This document shows, in pieces, positions 6,332 to 12,200 of a stretch of 12,200 nucleotides of DNA. How positions within the stretch are numbered: position 1 is the first letter of the stretch; the number at the start of each line of letters is the position of its first letter. The stretch is from Clostridia bacterium (GTDB lineage: Bacteria; Bacillota; Peptococcia; DRI-13; DTU073): positions 1 through 12,200 of the forward strand of contig DUTO01000147.1 in assembly GCA_012842035.1 (NCBI GenBank). Direction: 5' to 3'. The notes under the pieces were generated by a model. The model was not told the DNA's origin. It saw only the letters and a program-made list of their open reading frames with translations, and searched no databases. Made by a program: the position numbers and the translations under genes.

Positions 6332-7216
6332 ATGTCTATAAACAAGGTTACGATTATTGGGTTAGGTTTAATGGGTGGGTCATTAGGTATGGCTTTGCGA
6401 AAAAAGGTTCCCACCATAGAAGTGTGTGGTGTAGATCGGCAAAGTGAGATAGTTCGTCAAGCTGAAAAAAAGGGTTCTGTGGATTATGGTACTATTGATT
6501 TAGGGAAAGGGGTTCGAGGTGCTGATTTGATTTTTTTGGCGACTCCTCTTGCTGTGATGCCTTGTCTTTGTATAACTATGCAGCCTTATTTAAAACAAGG
6601 AGCAATAATTACTGATTTAGGAAGTACAAAAGAACAGTTGGTAAAATGTTTAGAGGAAATATTGCCTGAGGGTGTTTTTTTCTTGGGAGGGCATCCGATG
6701 GCCGGCTCGGAAAAAAAGGGGATTAAAGAAGCCAGGGCAGACCTTTTAGAAAATGCAGTTTATATTTTGACACCCACAACTAAAACGAAAGTACAGGTTA
6801 TCGATACATTAAGTACTTTTTTATATCGTTTAGGGGTCAGAATAATTTTGCTTTCTCCTGCTGAGCATGACCGTAAAATAGCAGCGGTGAGTCATTTGCC
6901 GCATCTTTTGGCCAATGCCCTTCTAAATACGGTGGGAATTTTAGAGGAAGAAGAAGAAGGCTATTTCTCTTTAAGTGCAGGTGGTTTCCGTGATACTACA
7001 CGCATTGCGGATAGTCAGAGTGAGATGTGGACCGAAATTTTATTACAAAATAGAAAAGCATTAATGCCCGTAGTAAAAAGATTTCGTAGCGTTTTAGCTG
7101 AATATGAAGAAGCCCTGCGAAAAGAAGATAGTGTTTGCTTGCAGGAGTTATTGGAAAAAGCTAGACAAAGGAAACAAAAAAATCATAAAATTATGGCACA
7201 TGGAAAGATGTTTTAA
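6332..7216 (+). CDS. tyrA: Prephenate dehydrogenase
   Basis: TyrA oxidatively decarboxylates prephenate to 4-hydroxyphenylpyruvate with NAD(P)+, leading to tyrosine. The 294-residue protein starts with a Rossmann nucleotide-binding loop, IIGLGLMGGSLG (residues 8-19). It then shows ITDLGSTK (Ser98), GGHPMAGSEKKG with His121 at the catalytic histidine position, HDRKIAAVSHLPHLLANAL and SAGGFRDTTRIADSQSEMW in the helical dimerisation half. It ends about where the dehydrogenase core ends, so it lacks the C-terminal ACT domain of the longer Bacillus enzyme (about 370 residues). It follows aroF by 11 nt with a GGGGAGAG ribosome binding site. An arogenate-specific enzyme cannot be excluded from sequence alone. 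Confidence 0.95.
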   Translation: MSINKVTIIGLGLMGGSLGMALRKKVPTIEVCGVDRQSEIVRQAEKKGSVDYGTIDLGKGVRGADLIFLATPLAVMPCLCITMQPYLKQGAIITDLGSTKEQLVKCLEEILPEGVFFLGGHPMAGSEKKGIKEARADLLENAVYILTPTTKTKVQVIDTLSTFLYRLGVRIILLSPAEHDRKIAAVSHLPHLLANALLNTVGILEEEEEGYFSLSAGGFRDTTRIADSQSEMWTEILLQNRKALMPVVKRFRSVLAEYEEALRKEDSVCLQELLEKARQRKQKNHKIMAHGKMF

Positions 7217-7249
7217 GGTATAATAAAAGAAAACAGGAGTTTGATTAAG

Positions 7250-8539
7250 ATGCAAAAAAAAATTACTTCTGTACAAGGCTTAAGGGGCGTTATTCATGTC
7301 CCCGGCGATAAGTCGATTTCGCATCGGGCGATTATCTTGGGGGCTTTAGCAGAGGGGACTACGGAAATAGAGGATTCTTTAGCCTCCGGTGATTGTTTGC
7401 GTACGAGAAGATGTATCAGTAGTCTTGGTGTTCCGATCAAAACGGCTAAAGATAAGATTTATGTTGAAGGGCAGGGGCTTTGGGGGTTACAAGAACCTAA
7501 TAAAATACTTAATGTGGGCAATTCGGGGACGACAATGCGTCTTTTATGTGGTGTTTTGGCCGGGCAGCCTTTTACTTCGTTTTTGTCGGGTGATGCATCT
7601 CTTTGTCGGCGACCAATGGAGCGAGTTGTACTCCCTTTACGAAAGATGGGAGCTCAAATCATGGGGCGACAAGGTGCTAGCTTGGCTCCTTTGGCTATCA
7701 TGGGTGGGAACCTCAAACCGTTAACTTATCAGTTACCGGTAGCCAGTGCCCAAGTTAAGTCGGCTCTTTTATTGGCCGGTCTTTATGCTCCCGGGTGGAC
7801 AGAAATTCTAGAACCGTCTGTTTCTCGTAATCATACAGAGCTGATGTTAGAAGCGTTTGGAGCACAAGTTGAGAGGGAAGAAGGATGGGTCAGGCTAAAA
7901 GGGTTACCAAAGTTACAAGCTCAGCAGATTTTTGTGCCGGGAGACCTTTCTTCCGCTGCTTTTTTATTGGTTGCCGGGCTTATTGTGCCTCATAGCCGAA
8001 TTACTATTAAGTCTGTTGGTTTAAATCCGACGCGGTGTGGAATTATTGATATACTTCACGCTATGGGAGCTAATTTGCGAGTTTTTGACCGGGAAGAAAA
8101 AGCAGGAGAAGTGCAGGGGGCAATCGAAGTAGAAAGTAGTTCTTTGCAAGGCATTTCTATAGGGGGTGAGATAATTCCTCGTTTAATTGATGAATTACCT
8201 GTTTTAGCGGTAGCTGCTCTTTTTGCACGTGGTGTAACGGAAATAAGAGATGCCGGTGAATTAAAAGTTAAGGAAAGTAATCGTTTAATGGCTATTTGTG
8301 AGGGCTTAACACGTTTAGGAGGTTGTGTGGAAGAACTGCCCGATGGCTTGCGTATTCAAGGTGGTCGTCCTTTACGGGGGGCTTTTTGTCGAGGTTTTAG
8401 CGACCATCGTATTGTCATGGCTTTAGCTATAGCCGCACTAGGTGCAGAGGGAGAGACAATGATTAATAATGCGGAAACAGTAGAAATTTCGTTTCCGGGT
8501 TTTTGGAGATTGTTGGATGAATTGAGGTGTGAAAAATAA
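7250..8539 (+). CDS. aroA: 5-enolpyruvylshikimate-3-phosphate synthase, class II type
   Basis: AroA transfers enolpyruvyl from PEP to shikimate 3-phosphate, pathway step 6. The 429-residue product carries PGDKSISHRA (18-27), GNSGTTMRLL (90-99, with Gly93 at the Escherichia coli Gly96 position), GDASLCRRPM, SAQVK (166-170), RNHTE (193-197), NPTR (259-262), the catalytic IDELPVLAV (Asp314, Glu315), KVKESNRL and DHRIVMALA. GDKS, SAQxK, RxHxE and NxTR together are the four motifs used to define class II, glyphosate-tolerant-type enzymes. I chose ATG 7250 over the in-frame TTG at 7241, because AGGAG (7235-7239) is 10 nt from the ATG and only 1 nt from the TTG. The stop overlaps the aroE start (TAATG), implying translational coupling. 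Confidence 0.96.
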   Translation: MQKKITSVQGLRGVIHVPGDKSISHRAIILGALAEGTTEIEDSLASGDCLRTRRCISSLGVPIKTAKDKIYVEGQGLWGLQEPNKILNVGNSGTTMRLLCGVLAGQPFTSFLSGDASLCRRPMERVVLPLRKMGAQIMGRQGASLAPLAIMGGNLKPLTYQLPVASAQVKSALLLAGLYAPGWTEILEPSVSRNHTELMLEAFGAQVEREEGWVRLKGLPKLQAQQIFVPGDLSSAAFLLVAGLIVPHSRITIKSVGLNPTRCGIIDILHAMGANLRVFDREEKAGEVQGAIEVESSSLQGISIGGEIIPRLIDELPVLAVAALFARGVTEIRDAGELKVKESNRLMAICEGLTRLGGCVEELPDGLRIQGGRPLRGAFCRGFSDHRIVMALAIAALGAEGETMINNAETVEISFPGFWRLLDELRCEK

Positions 8540-9396
8540 TGTCGAGCGTAAATGGAAAAACTAAAGTTTTTGCGGTATTGGGGAATCCAATTGAACATTC
8601 TCTTTCTCCGGTGATGTATAATGCGGCTTTTTCTGAACTGGGAATGAATAGTATTTATGTAGCTTTAAAGGTAGAAAAAGATAAGCTAAAGGATGCTATA
8701 CGGGGTTTAAAAGCTCTGGGAATACAAGGTGGCAATGTGACCATACCTTTTAAAGAAAAGATTATCTCGCATTTAGATGAGTTAACAACAGAAGCGCGTT
8801 TAATCGGTGCTGTGAATACTTTTTATTGGGAAGAGGGACGTTTGTGGGGAGATAACACTGATGGTGCAGGTTTTTTAGTAGCTTTACGTCGGGCTAATTT
8901 TGATTTTGCACCTTCTAAGAGTGTTTTGCTTTTAGGGGCAGGAGGTGCGGCTAGAGCGGTAGGTGTTGCTTTAGCTTTAGCCGGGATAAAAAATTTTACC
9001 ATTGTTAATCGTAACCGTGAAAAAGCAGAGGGTTTAGCTAATTTATTAGAAAAGTTAGGTTCTATCGTTAGTTTACGTAGTTGGCAGGGGCAAGGCTTAA
9101 AAGATGCTTTTTCCGAAAACAAGTTAGTCGTAAATACTACTCCTTTAGGTATGTTTCCTCAGGAAGAAGAAGGTCCTCCGGTGGAGGAAAAATGGTTTGC
9201 GAAAGGACAACTTGTCGTCGATTTGATTTATAAGCCACAGGAAACTTTGTTTTTACAGAAAGCCAAGGCGCATGGTTGTCAAACACTTAATGGGTTATCG
9301 ACATTATGGGCCCAAGGGGTTTTAGCTTTTGAAAGGTGGTCAGGTCAAAAAGCTCCGGCAGATATTATGGCTCAGGAATTAAAAAGGTGGGTGTAA
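8539..9396 (+). CDS. aroE: Shikimate dehydrogenase (NADP+)
   Basis: AroE reduces 3-dehydroshikimate to shikimate with NADPH, pathway step 4. The 285-residue protein is full length. The N-terminal substrate domain has GNPIEHSLSP (Ser21 and Ser23 bind shikimate), NVTIPFKE (Thr68, catalytic Lys72), Asn93 and GDNTDGAGF (Asp108). The NADP Rossmann domain has LLLGAGGAARA (131-140) and VNRNREKA. The later NTTPLGMFP and NGLSTLWAQG signatures are also present. The ATG shares its A with the aroA stop codon, and GAGGTG (8524-8529) is a plausible ribosome binding site. AroE rather than a YdiB/quinate-type paralogue is favoured by its place in the aro operon. Confidence 0.96.
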   Translation: MSSVNGKTKVFAVLGNPIEHSLSPVMYNAAFSELGMNSIYVALKVEKDKLKDAIRGLKALGIQGGNVTIPFKEKIISHLDELTTEARLIGAVNTFYWEEGRLWGDNTDGAGFLVALRRANFDFAPSKSVLLLGAGGAARAVGVALALAGIKNFTIVNRNREKAEGLANLLEKLGSIVSLRSWQGQGLKDAFSENKLVVNTTPLGMFPQEEEGPPVEEKWFAKGQLVVDLIYKPQETLFLQKAKAHGCQTLNGLSTLWAQGVLAFERWSGQKAPADIMAQELKRWV

Positions 9397-9397
9397 A

Positions 9398-10549
9398 ATG
9401 TTGCGGGTTTTAACTGCGGGAGAATCTCACGGGCAAGCTTTAACAGCAATTATTGAAGGGCTTCCTGCCGGGTTGGAGTTGGATTTGACCAGAATTAATT
9501 GCCTTGTCCGGAGGCGACAAGGTGGTTATGGACGAGGGACCAGAATGAAGATAGAAAAAGACCGCGTAGAAATTCTTTCAGGAGTAAGAGGTTCGGTTAC
9601 GTTAGGAACCCCACTGACATTGGTTATTTATAATCGTGATTGGGAAAACTGGCAGGAAATTATGGCTGTCGGTCCTGAAGCGAAGTTAACGGAAAGAGTT
9701 GTGCATAGCCCTCGTCCCGGTCATGCCGATTTAGCCGGAGGGCTTAAATATCGGCAAACAGACTTGCGTAATATTTTGGAACGGGCCAGCGCCAGGGAAA
9801 CGGCAATACGGGTAGCGGTAGGGGCGATAGCTGCAGAATTATTAGCTTGTTTAGGGATTAAGGTACAAGGTCAGGTTGTAGCGATAGGTGATGTTCAGGC
9901 TAGTGGGGAAGTAAAAATAGGAGAAGATAAATTATTATACGGAAATCCGTTATATTGTGTTGACCAAGAGGCTTCTTTGTTGATGATAAAGGCGATTGAG
10001 GAGGCGAAAAAACGAGGGGATTCTTTGGGTGGTGTCGTTCAAGTTATTGCGGAAGGAGTTCCTGTAGGCTTAGGCTCTCACGTGCAATGGGATCGCCGTT
10101 TAGATGGTCGGTTGGCTCAAGCCTTGATGAGTATTCCGGCAATTAAAGGAGTAGAAATCGGTAAGGGCTTTAGTACAGCATCTTTATTTGGTTCCCAAGT
10201 ACATGATGAAATAGAATATCAGGAAGGACAAGGATTTCGCCATCGAACCAATCATGCCGGAGGTATTGAGGGCGGTATCAGTAATGGAGAAACTTTAGTT
10301 TTGCGAGCAGCAATGAAACCGATTCCGACTTTAACTCAACCTTTAGCTAGTGTAGATTGGCATACAAAAAAACCCACTGTGGCGGCAGTAGAGCGTGCTG
10401 ATGTGTGTGCCGCACCTGCTGCAGCAATAGTGGCAGAAGCAGTAGTAGCCTGGGTATTGGCGGTTGTAGTAACGGAGAAATTCGGCGGTGACCATTTTGA
10501 GGAAACTTTATTGAATTATAGAAATTATGTAGAGCAAATAAAAAAATAG
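9398..10549 (+). CDS. aroC: Chorismate synthase
   Basis: AroC converts EPSP to chorismate, the last shared aromatic precursor, using reduced FMN as a catalytic cofactor. The 383-residue length matches the family. The three family signatures are visible: GESHG at residues 8-12 (His11 is a catalytic histidine), RRRQGGYGRGTRM with GVRGSVTLGTPL, and RTNHAGGIEGGISNGE. The late segment ERADVCAAPAAAIVAEA is also diagnostic. The start lies 1 nt after the aroE stop, with GGTGGG just upstream inside aroE, so translation is probably coupled. No flavin reductase is encoded nearby, as expected for the monofunctional bacterial type. Confidence 0.97.
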   Translation: MLRVLTAGESHGQALTAIIEGLPAGLELDLTRINCLVRRRQGGYGRGTRMKIEKDRVEILSGVRGSVTLGTPLTLVIYNRDWENWQEIMAVGPEAKLTERVVHSPRPGHADLAGGLKYRQTDLRNILERASARETAIRVAVGAIAAELLACLGIKVQGQVVAIGDVQASGEVKIGEDKLLYGNPLYCVDQEASLLMIKAIEEAKKRGDSLGGVVQVIAEGVPVGLGSHVQWDRRLDGRLAQALMSIPAIKGVEIGKGFSTASLFGSQVHDEIEYQEGQGFRHRTNHAGGIEGGISNGETLVLRAAMKPIPTLTQPLASVDWHTKKPTVAAVERADVCAAPAAAIVAEAVVAWVLAVVVTEKFGGDHFEETLLNYRNYVEQIKK

Positions 10550-10550
10550 A

Positions 10551-10643
10551 ATGTGGTTATCTACTGGTGATTATAGTAAATTTACAGCCCTTGTTGCTGA
10601 ATGTGTAGAGGCGAGTCTTGCTTTATGGTTAAGCGTGTTGTAG
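10551..10643 (+). CDS. Hypothetical 30-residue ORF between aroC and aroB
   Basis: An open frame starts with ATG 1 nt after the aroC stop and ends with TAG at 10641-10643, nearly filling the 115-nt gap before aroB. The peptide begins MWLSTGDYSKF and ends in a hydrophobic stretch rich in Leu and Ala (ASLALWLSVL). I do not recognise it. No Shine-Dalgarno sequence precedes it, so it would depend on re-initiation after aroC. It may be a small peptide, a remnant of a lost gene or chance. Shikimate kinase often sits in such operons, but no P-loop is visible here, so nothing supports a kinase remnant. Confidence 0.2.
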   Translation: MWLSTGDYSKFTALVAECVEASLALWLSVL

Positions 10644-10664
10644 CAAGGAAAGTAGGGAGTGTTT

Positions 10665-11771
10665 ATGGGAGAGGTTTTACAACAAATCGAGGTAAGTTTG
10701 GGAGAAAGAAGTTACTCTGTTTTACTGGGATATAATATTTTGCCCGAATGTGTTACTCGATTACGGGAATTTTGTCGTGAAAAAGATGTTTTTATTGTCA
10801 CTGATACACAAGTTGAGGGGTATTATGGAAAAGTGCTGGGAGAATTATTGAGAAAAAAAGGGTATTCTCCTTATTTTTATGTAATTGCTCCGGGAGAAAG
10901 TTCTAAGACTTGGGCTGAGGCGGAAAAAATTCTGGAAGTGATGTTAGCGAAAAATTTCAGCCGTCAAGTTCCTTTATTAGCTTTAGGTGGGGGTGTAGTG
11001 GGGGATTTAGCCGGATTTGTAGCGGCTTTATATCGCCGCGGGGTTCCTTTTATTCAGATTCCCACCACACTTTTGGCCCAAGTGGATAGTAGTGTAGGAG
11101 GTAAAGTAGCGGTTAATCATTTGTGTGGGAAAAATATGCTGGGAACTTTTTATCAACCTTGTGCTGTATGGGCTGATTTAACTACTTTAGAAACCTTACC
11201 ACGGCGTGAATGGCGGGCCGGGTTAGGTGAAGTGTTGAAATATGCACTTTTGGGGGATCGCAACTTATTTAGTTATTTACAGGAACATGCCCCAGCGATT
11301 TTAGCCAGAAGTCCTGCTGTTTTACCGGTAGTGATTGAACGTTGTCTTAGGCTGAAGGCGGAAATTGTGCAAAAGGATGAGCGTGATGAGGGGATGCGCA
11401 ATTTTCTGAACTTGGGGCATACTTTTGGGCATGCTCTGGAAAAGGCCACAGGGTTTCAAAAGTATCAGCATGGGGAAGCGGTGGCGATTGGTTTAGTAGC
11501 GGCCTTAAGCTTGGCGGCAAGACTAAACATGATTAGCCCAGGAGAAGTGGAAGAGGTTCTTCGTTTAATGCAAGTATGGGAATTGCCTATCAGTTTTCCG
11601 GAAACAATTTTAGAGGATGTGTTACTCTTTTTACATGATGATAAAAAAGTAGAGAAGGATGAAGTACATTTTGTTCTTCCGGTAGCGATAGGTAAGGTGG
11701 AAATAAAAAGTGACCTTCCTAATGAAATAGTGAAGGTCACTCTTAAAGAAAGCTGCTGTACCGTTCAATGA
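10665..11771 (+). CDS. aroB: 3-dehydroquinate synthase
   Basis: AroB cyclises DAHP to 3-dehydroquinate, pathway step 2, using NAD+ and a divalent metal. The 368-residue protein has the NAD-binding GGGVVGDLAGFVAALYRRG (from residue 108), PTTLLAQVDSSVGGKVAVN (133-151), GKNMLGTFYQP, and the metal ligands Glu189 (GLGEVLK), His252 (LGHTFGHALE) and His269 (QHGEAVAIG), with the usual 17-residue spacing between the two histidines. ATG 10665 is preferred to the in-frame GTG at 10659, because AGGGAG (10654-10659) overlaps the GTG and lies 5 nt before the ATG. It is the last aro gene. Its stop is 10 nt from the end of a convergent gene, and its 3' coding end contains that gene's terminator. Confidence 0.97.
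   Translation: MGEVLQQIEVSLGERSYSVLLGYNILPECVTRLREFCREKDVFIVTDTQVEGYYGKVLGELLRKKGYSPYFYVIAPGESSKTWAEAEKILEVMLAKNFSRQVPLLALGGGVVGDLAGFVAALYRRGVPFIQIPTTLLAQVDSSVGGKVAVNHLCGKNMLGTFYQPCAVWADLTTLETLPRREWRAGLGEVLKYALLGDRNLFSYLQEHAPAILARSPAVLPVVIERCLRLKAEIVQKDERDEGMRNFLNLGHTFGHALEKATGFQKYQHGEAVAIGLVAALSLAARLNMISPGEVEEVLRLMQVWELPISFPETILEDVLLFLHDDKKVEKDEVHFVLPVAIGKVEIKSDLPNEIVKVTLKESCCTVQ
11701..11741 (-). terminator. Minus-strand intrinsic terminator inside the aroB coding end
   Basis: GTGACCTTC extended by one A (11709-11718) and GAAGGTCACT (11732-11741) form a perfect 10-bp stem with a 13-nt loop. Read on the minus strand, the stem is followed by TTTTATTT (11708-11701), a proper U-tract; read on the plus strand it is followed by CTTAAAG, with no U-tract. 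It therefore best serves the zinc-ribbon gene, whose stop is 41 nt away, although it lies wholly inside aroB codons. No clear plus-strand terminator for the aro operon is visible nearby. Confidence 0.8.
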
Positions 11772-11781
11772 TAAAGTATAG

Positions 11782-12075
11782 TTATATTTTTTTTAAGTTA
11801 AACCGTGTTATTATCGCCCCGACAAGAAAAGAAAATGGTAATCCGGAGATAATAATTATTCCCACCCATTTGGAGCCGAGATAGTCATAAAAAAGAAAGG
11901 GTATTACTAAAAATAATAAAAAACAGCCCAGGAAAACAAACCAAAATTTACTGATTGCATTATGATAGCGTTCCAAATATTTTTGAGAAACTTTCTTTTT
12001 GCAATGCGGACATTTAGTAGTATTAGGGTTTATGGGTTTTTGGCATTCCGGACAGGTTAATTTAAAACCAAACAT
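11782..12075 (-). CDS. Zinc-ribbon protein with two membrane segments, function unknown
   Basis: This 97-residue protein has an N-terminal zinc ribbon, Cys8-x2-Cys11 (CPEC) and Cys22-x2-Cys25 (CPHC), followed by a basic stretch (KKKVSQKYLERYH). Two hydrophobic segments follow at about residues 44-66 and 71-90, separated by a short DYLGSKWVG loop, so it is probably a small inner-membrane protein with the zinc ribbon in the cytoplasm. The family resembles widespread double-Cys2 zinc-ribbon membrane proteins without a known role. A strong AGGAGG (minus strand, 12083-12088) lies 7 nt before the ATG. It is convergent with aroB and downstream of a tRNA on the same strand, with which it may share a transcript. 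Confidence 0.85.
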   Translation of the reverse strand: MFGFKLTCPECQKPINPNTTKCPHCKKKVSQKYLERYHNAISKFWFVFLGCFLLFLVIPFLFYDYLGSKWVGIIIISGLPFSFLVGAIITRFNLKKI

Positions 12076-12128
12076 TGGCGAGCCTCCTAAAAATATTTCA
12101 ATTTTAAGAATTTATCTCGTAAAAATAA

Positions 12129-12200
12129 TGGTCGGGATGACAGGATTTGAACCTGCGACCTTCTACTCCCGAAGCAGACGCGCTACCAAACTGCGCCACA
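12129..12200 (-). tRNA. tRNA-Pro (anticodon CGG), 5' acceptor strand outside window
   Basis: Read on the minus strand, the sequence folds as a tRNA from base 8 onwards: D stem GCGC/GCGC with AGTTTGGTA in the loop; anticodon stem TCTGC/GTAGA around loop TTCGGGA (anticodon CGG at 12171-12169); T arm GCAGG-TTCAAAT-CCTGT; 3' acceptor strand CATCCCG, discriminator A, and an encoded CCA at 12131-12129. The seven bases of the 5' acceptor strand lie just beyond the window; CGGGATG would be expected there. Anticodon CGG reads CCG proline codons. Confidence 0.93.

Noticed and set aside
7219..7224. Perfect TATAAT at the tyrA-aroA junction.
   Set aside because: No acceptable -35 at 16-18 nt spacing (the region reads GGCACAT). 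The junction is short and inside an operon, so I do not call a promoter.
11772..11794. T-run after aroB (11787-11794) as a plus-strand terminator.
   Set aside because: Only a 4-bp ATAA/TTAT stem precedes it, too weak for an intrinsic terminator.

Overview
The window is a compact, moderately AT-rich stretch of a low-GC Gram-positive chromosome. Several things point to the Clostridia, probably a Peptococcaceae-like lineage: minCDE next to rodA, a MecA family adaptor, an MGDG-synthase-like glycosyltransferase, a type I-beta DAHP synthase with an N-terminal regulatory domain, strong Shine-Dalgarno sites and TTA-rich codon use. The lineage is inferred from gene content and order only. I see no insertion sequence, phage gene or CRISPR array.

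Layout. (1) 1-2805: cell division and shape. minC (5' end outside the window), minD and minE form the division-site selection module. rodA follows and has its own candidate promoter. (2) 2903-3801: a 62-residue single-cluster ferredoxin, then a mecA-like ClpC adaptor gene with a good promoter and unusual cysteines, closed by an intrinsic terminator at 3832-3861. (3) 3947-5086: a lone GT28/MGDG-synthase-like glycosyltransferase, probably for membrane glycolipid. (4) 5087-5300: a gene-free stretch that looks like a regulated leader. It has a strong promoter overlapped by a perfect 11-bp inverted repeat, three 8-nt GGTAG repeats, an intrinsic terminator, and a run of UAG/GAG triplets before the next gene. 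(5) 5301-11771: an aromatic amino acid operon, aroF-tyrA-aroA-aroE-aroC-(tiny ORF)-aroB. (6) 11782-12200, minus strand: a zinc-ribbon protein with two membrane segments, and a tRNA-Pro(CGG) cut by the window end. The terminator for the zinc-ribbon gene lies inside the 3' coding end of aroB.

How the genes work together. AroF, AroB, AroE, AroA and AroC cover shikimate pathway steps 1, 2, 4, 6 and 7, and TyrA starts the tyrosine branch. Dehydroquinase (step 3), shikimate kinase (step 5) and prephenate dehydratase are not in the window. AroF carries a regulatory domain and TyrA lacks a C-terminal ACT domain, so feedback control probably sits mainly at AroF, with a transcriptional layer in the 5087-5300 leader.

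Most of the window is ordinary housekeeping sequence. The parts most worth a second look are the aro leader, the cysteine-bearing MecA and the terminator nested in aroB. No wholly new multi-gene system is evident.
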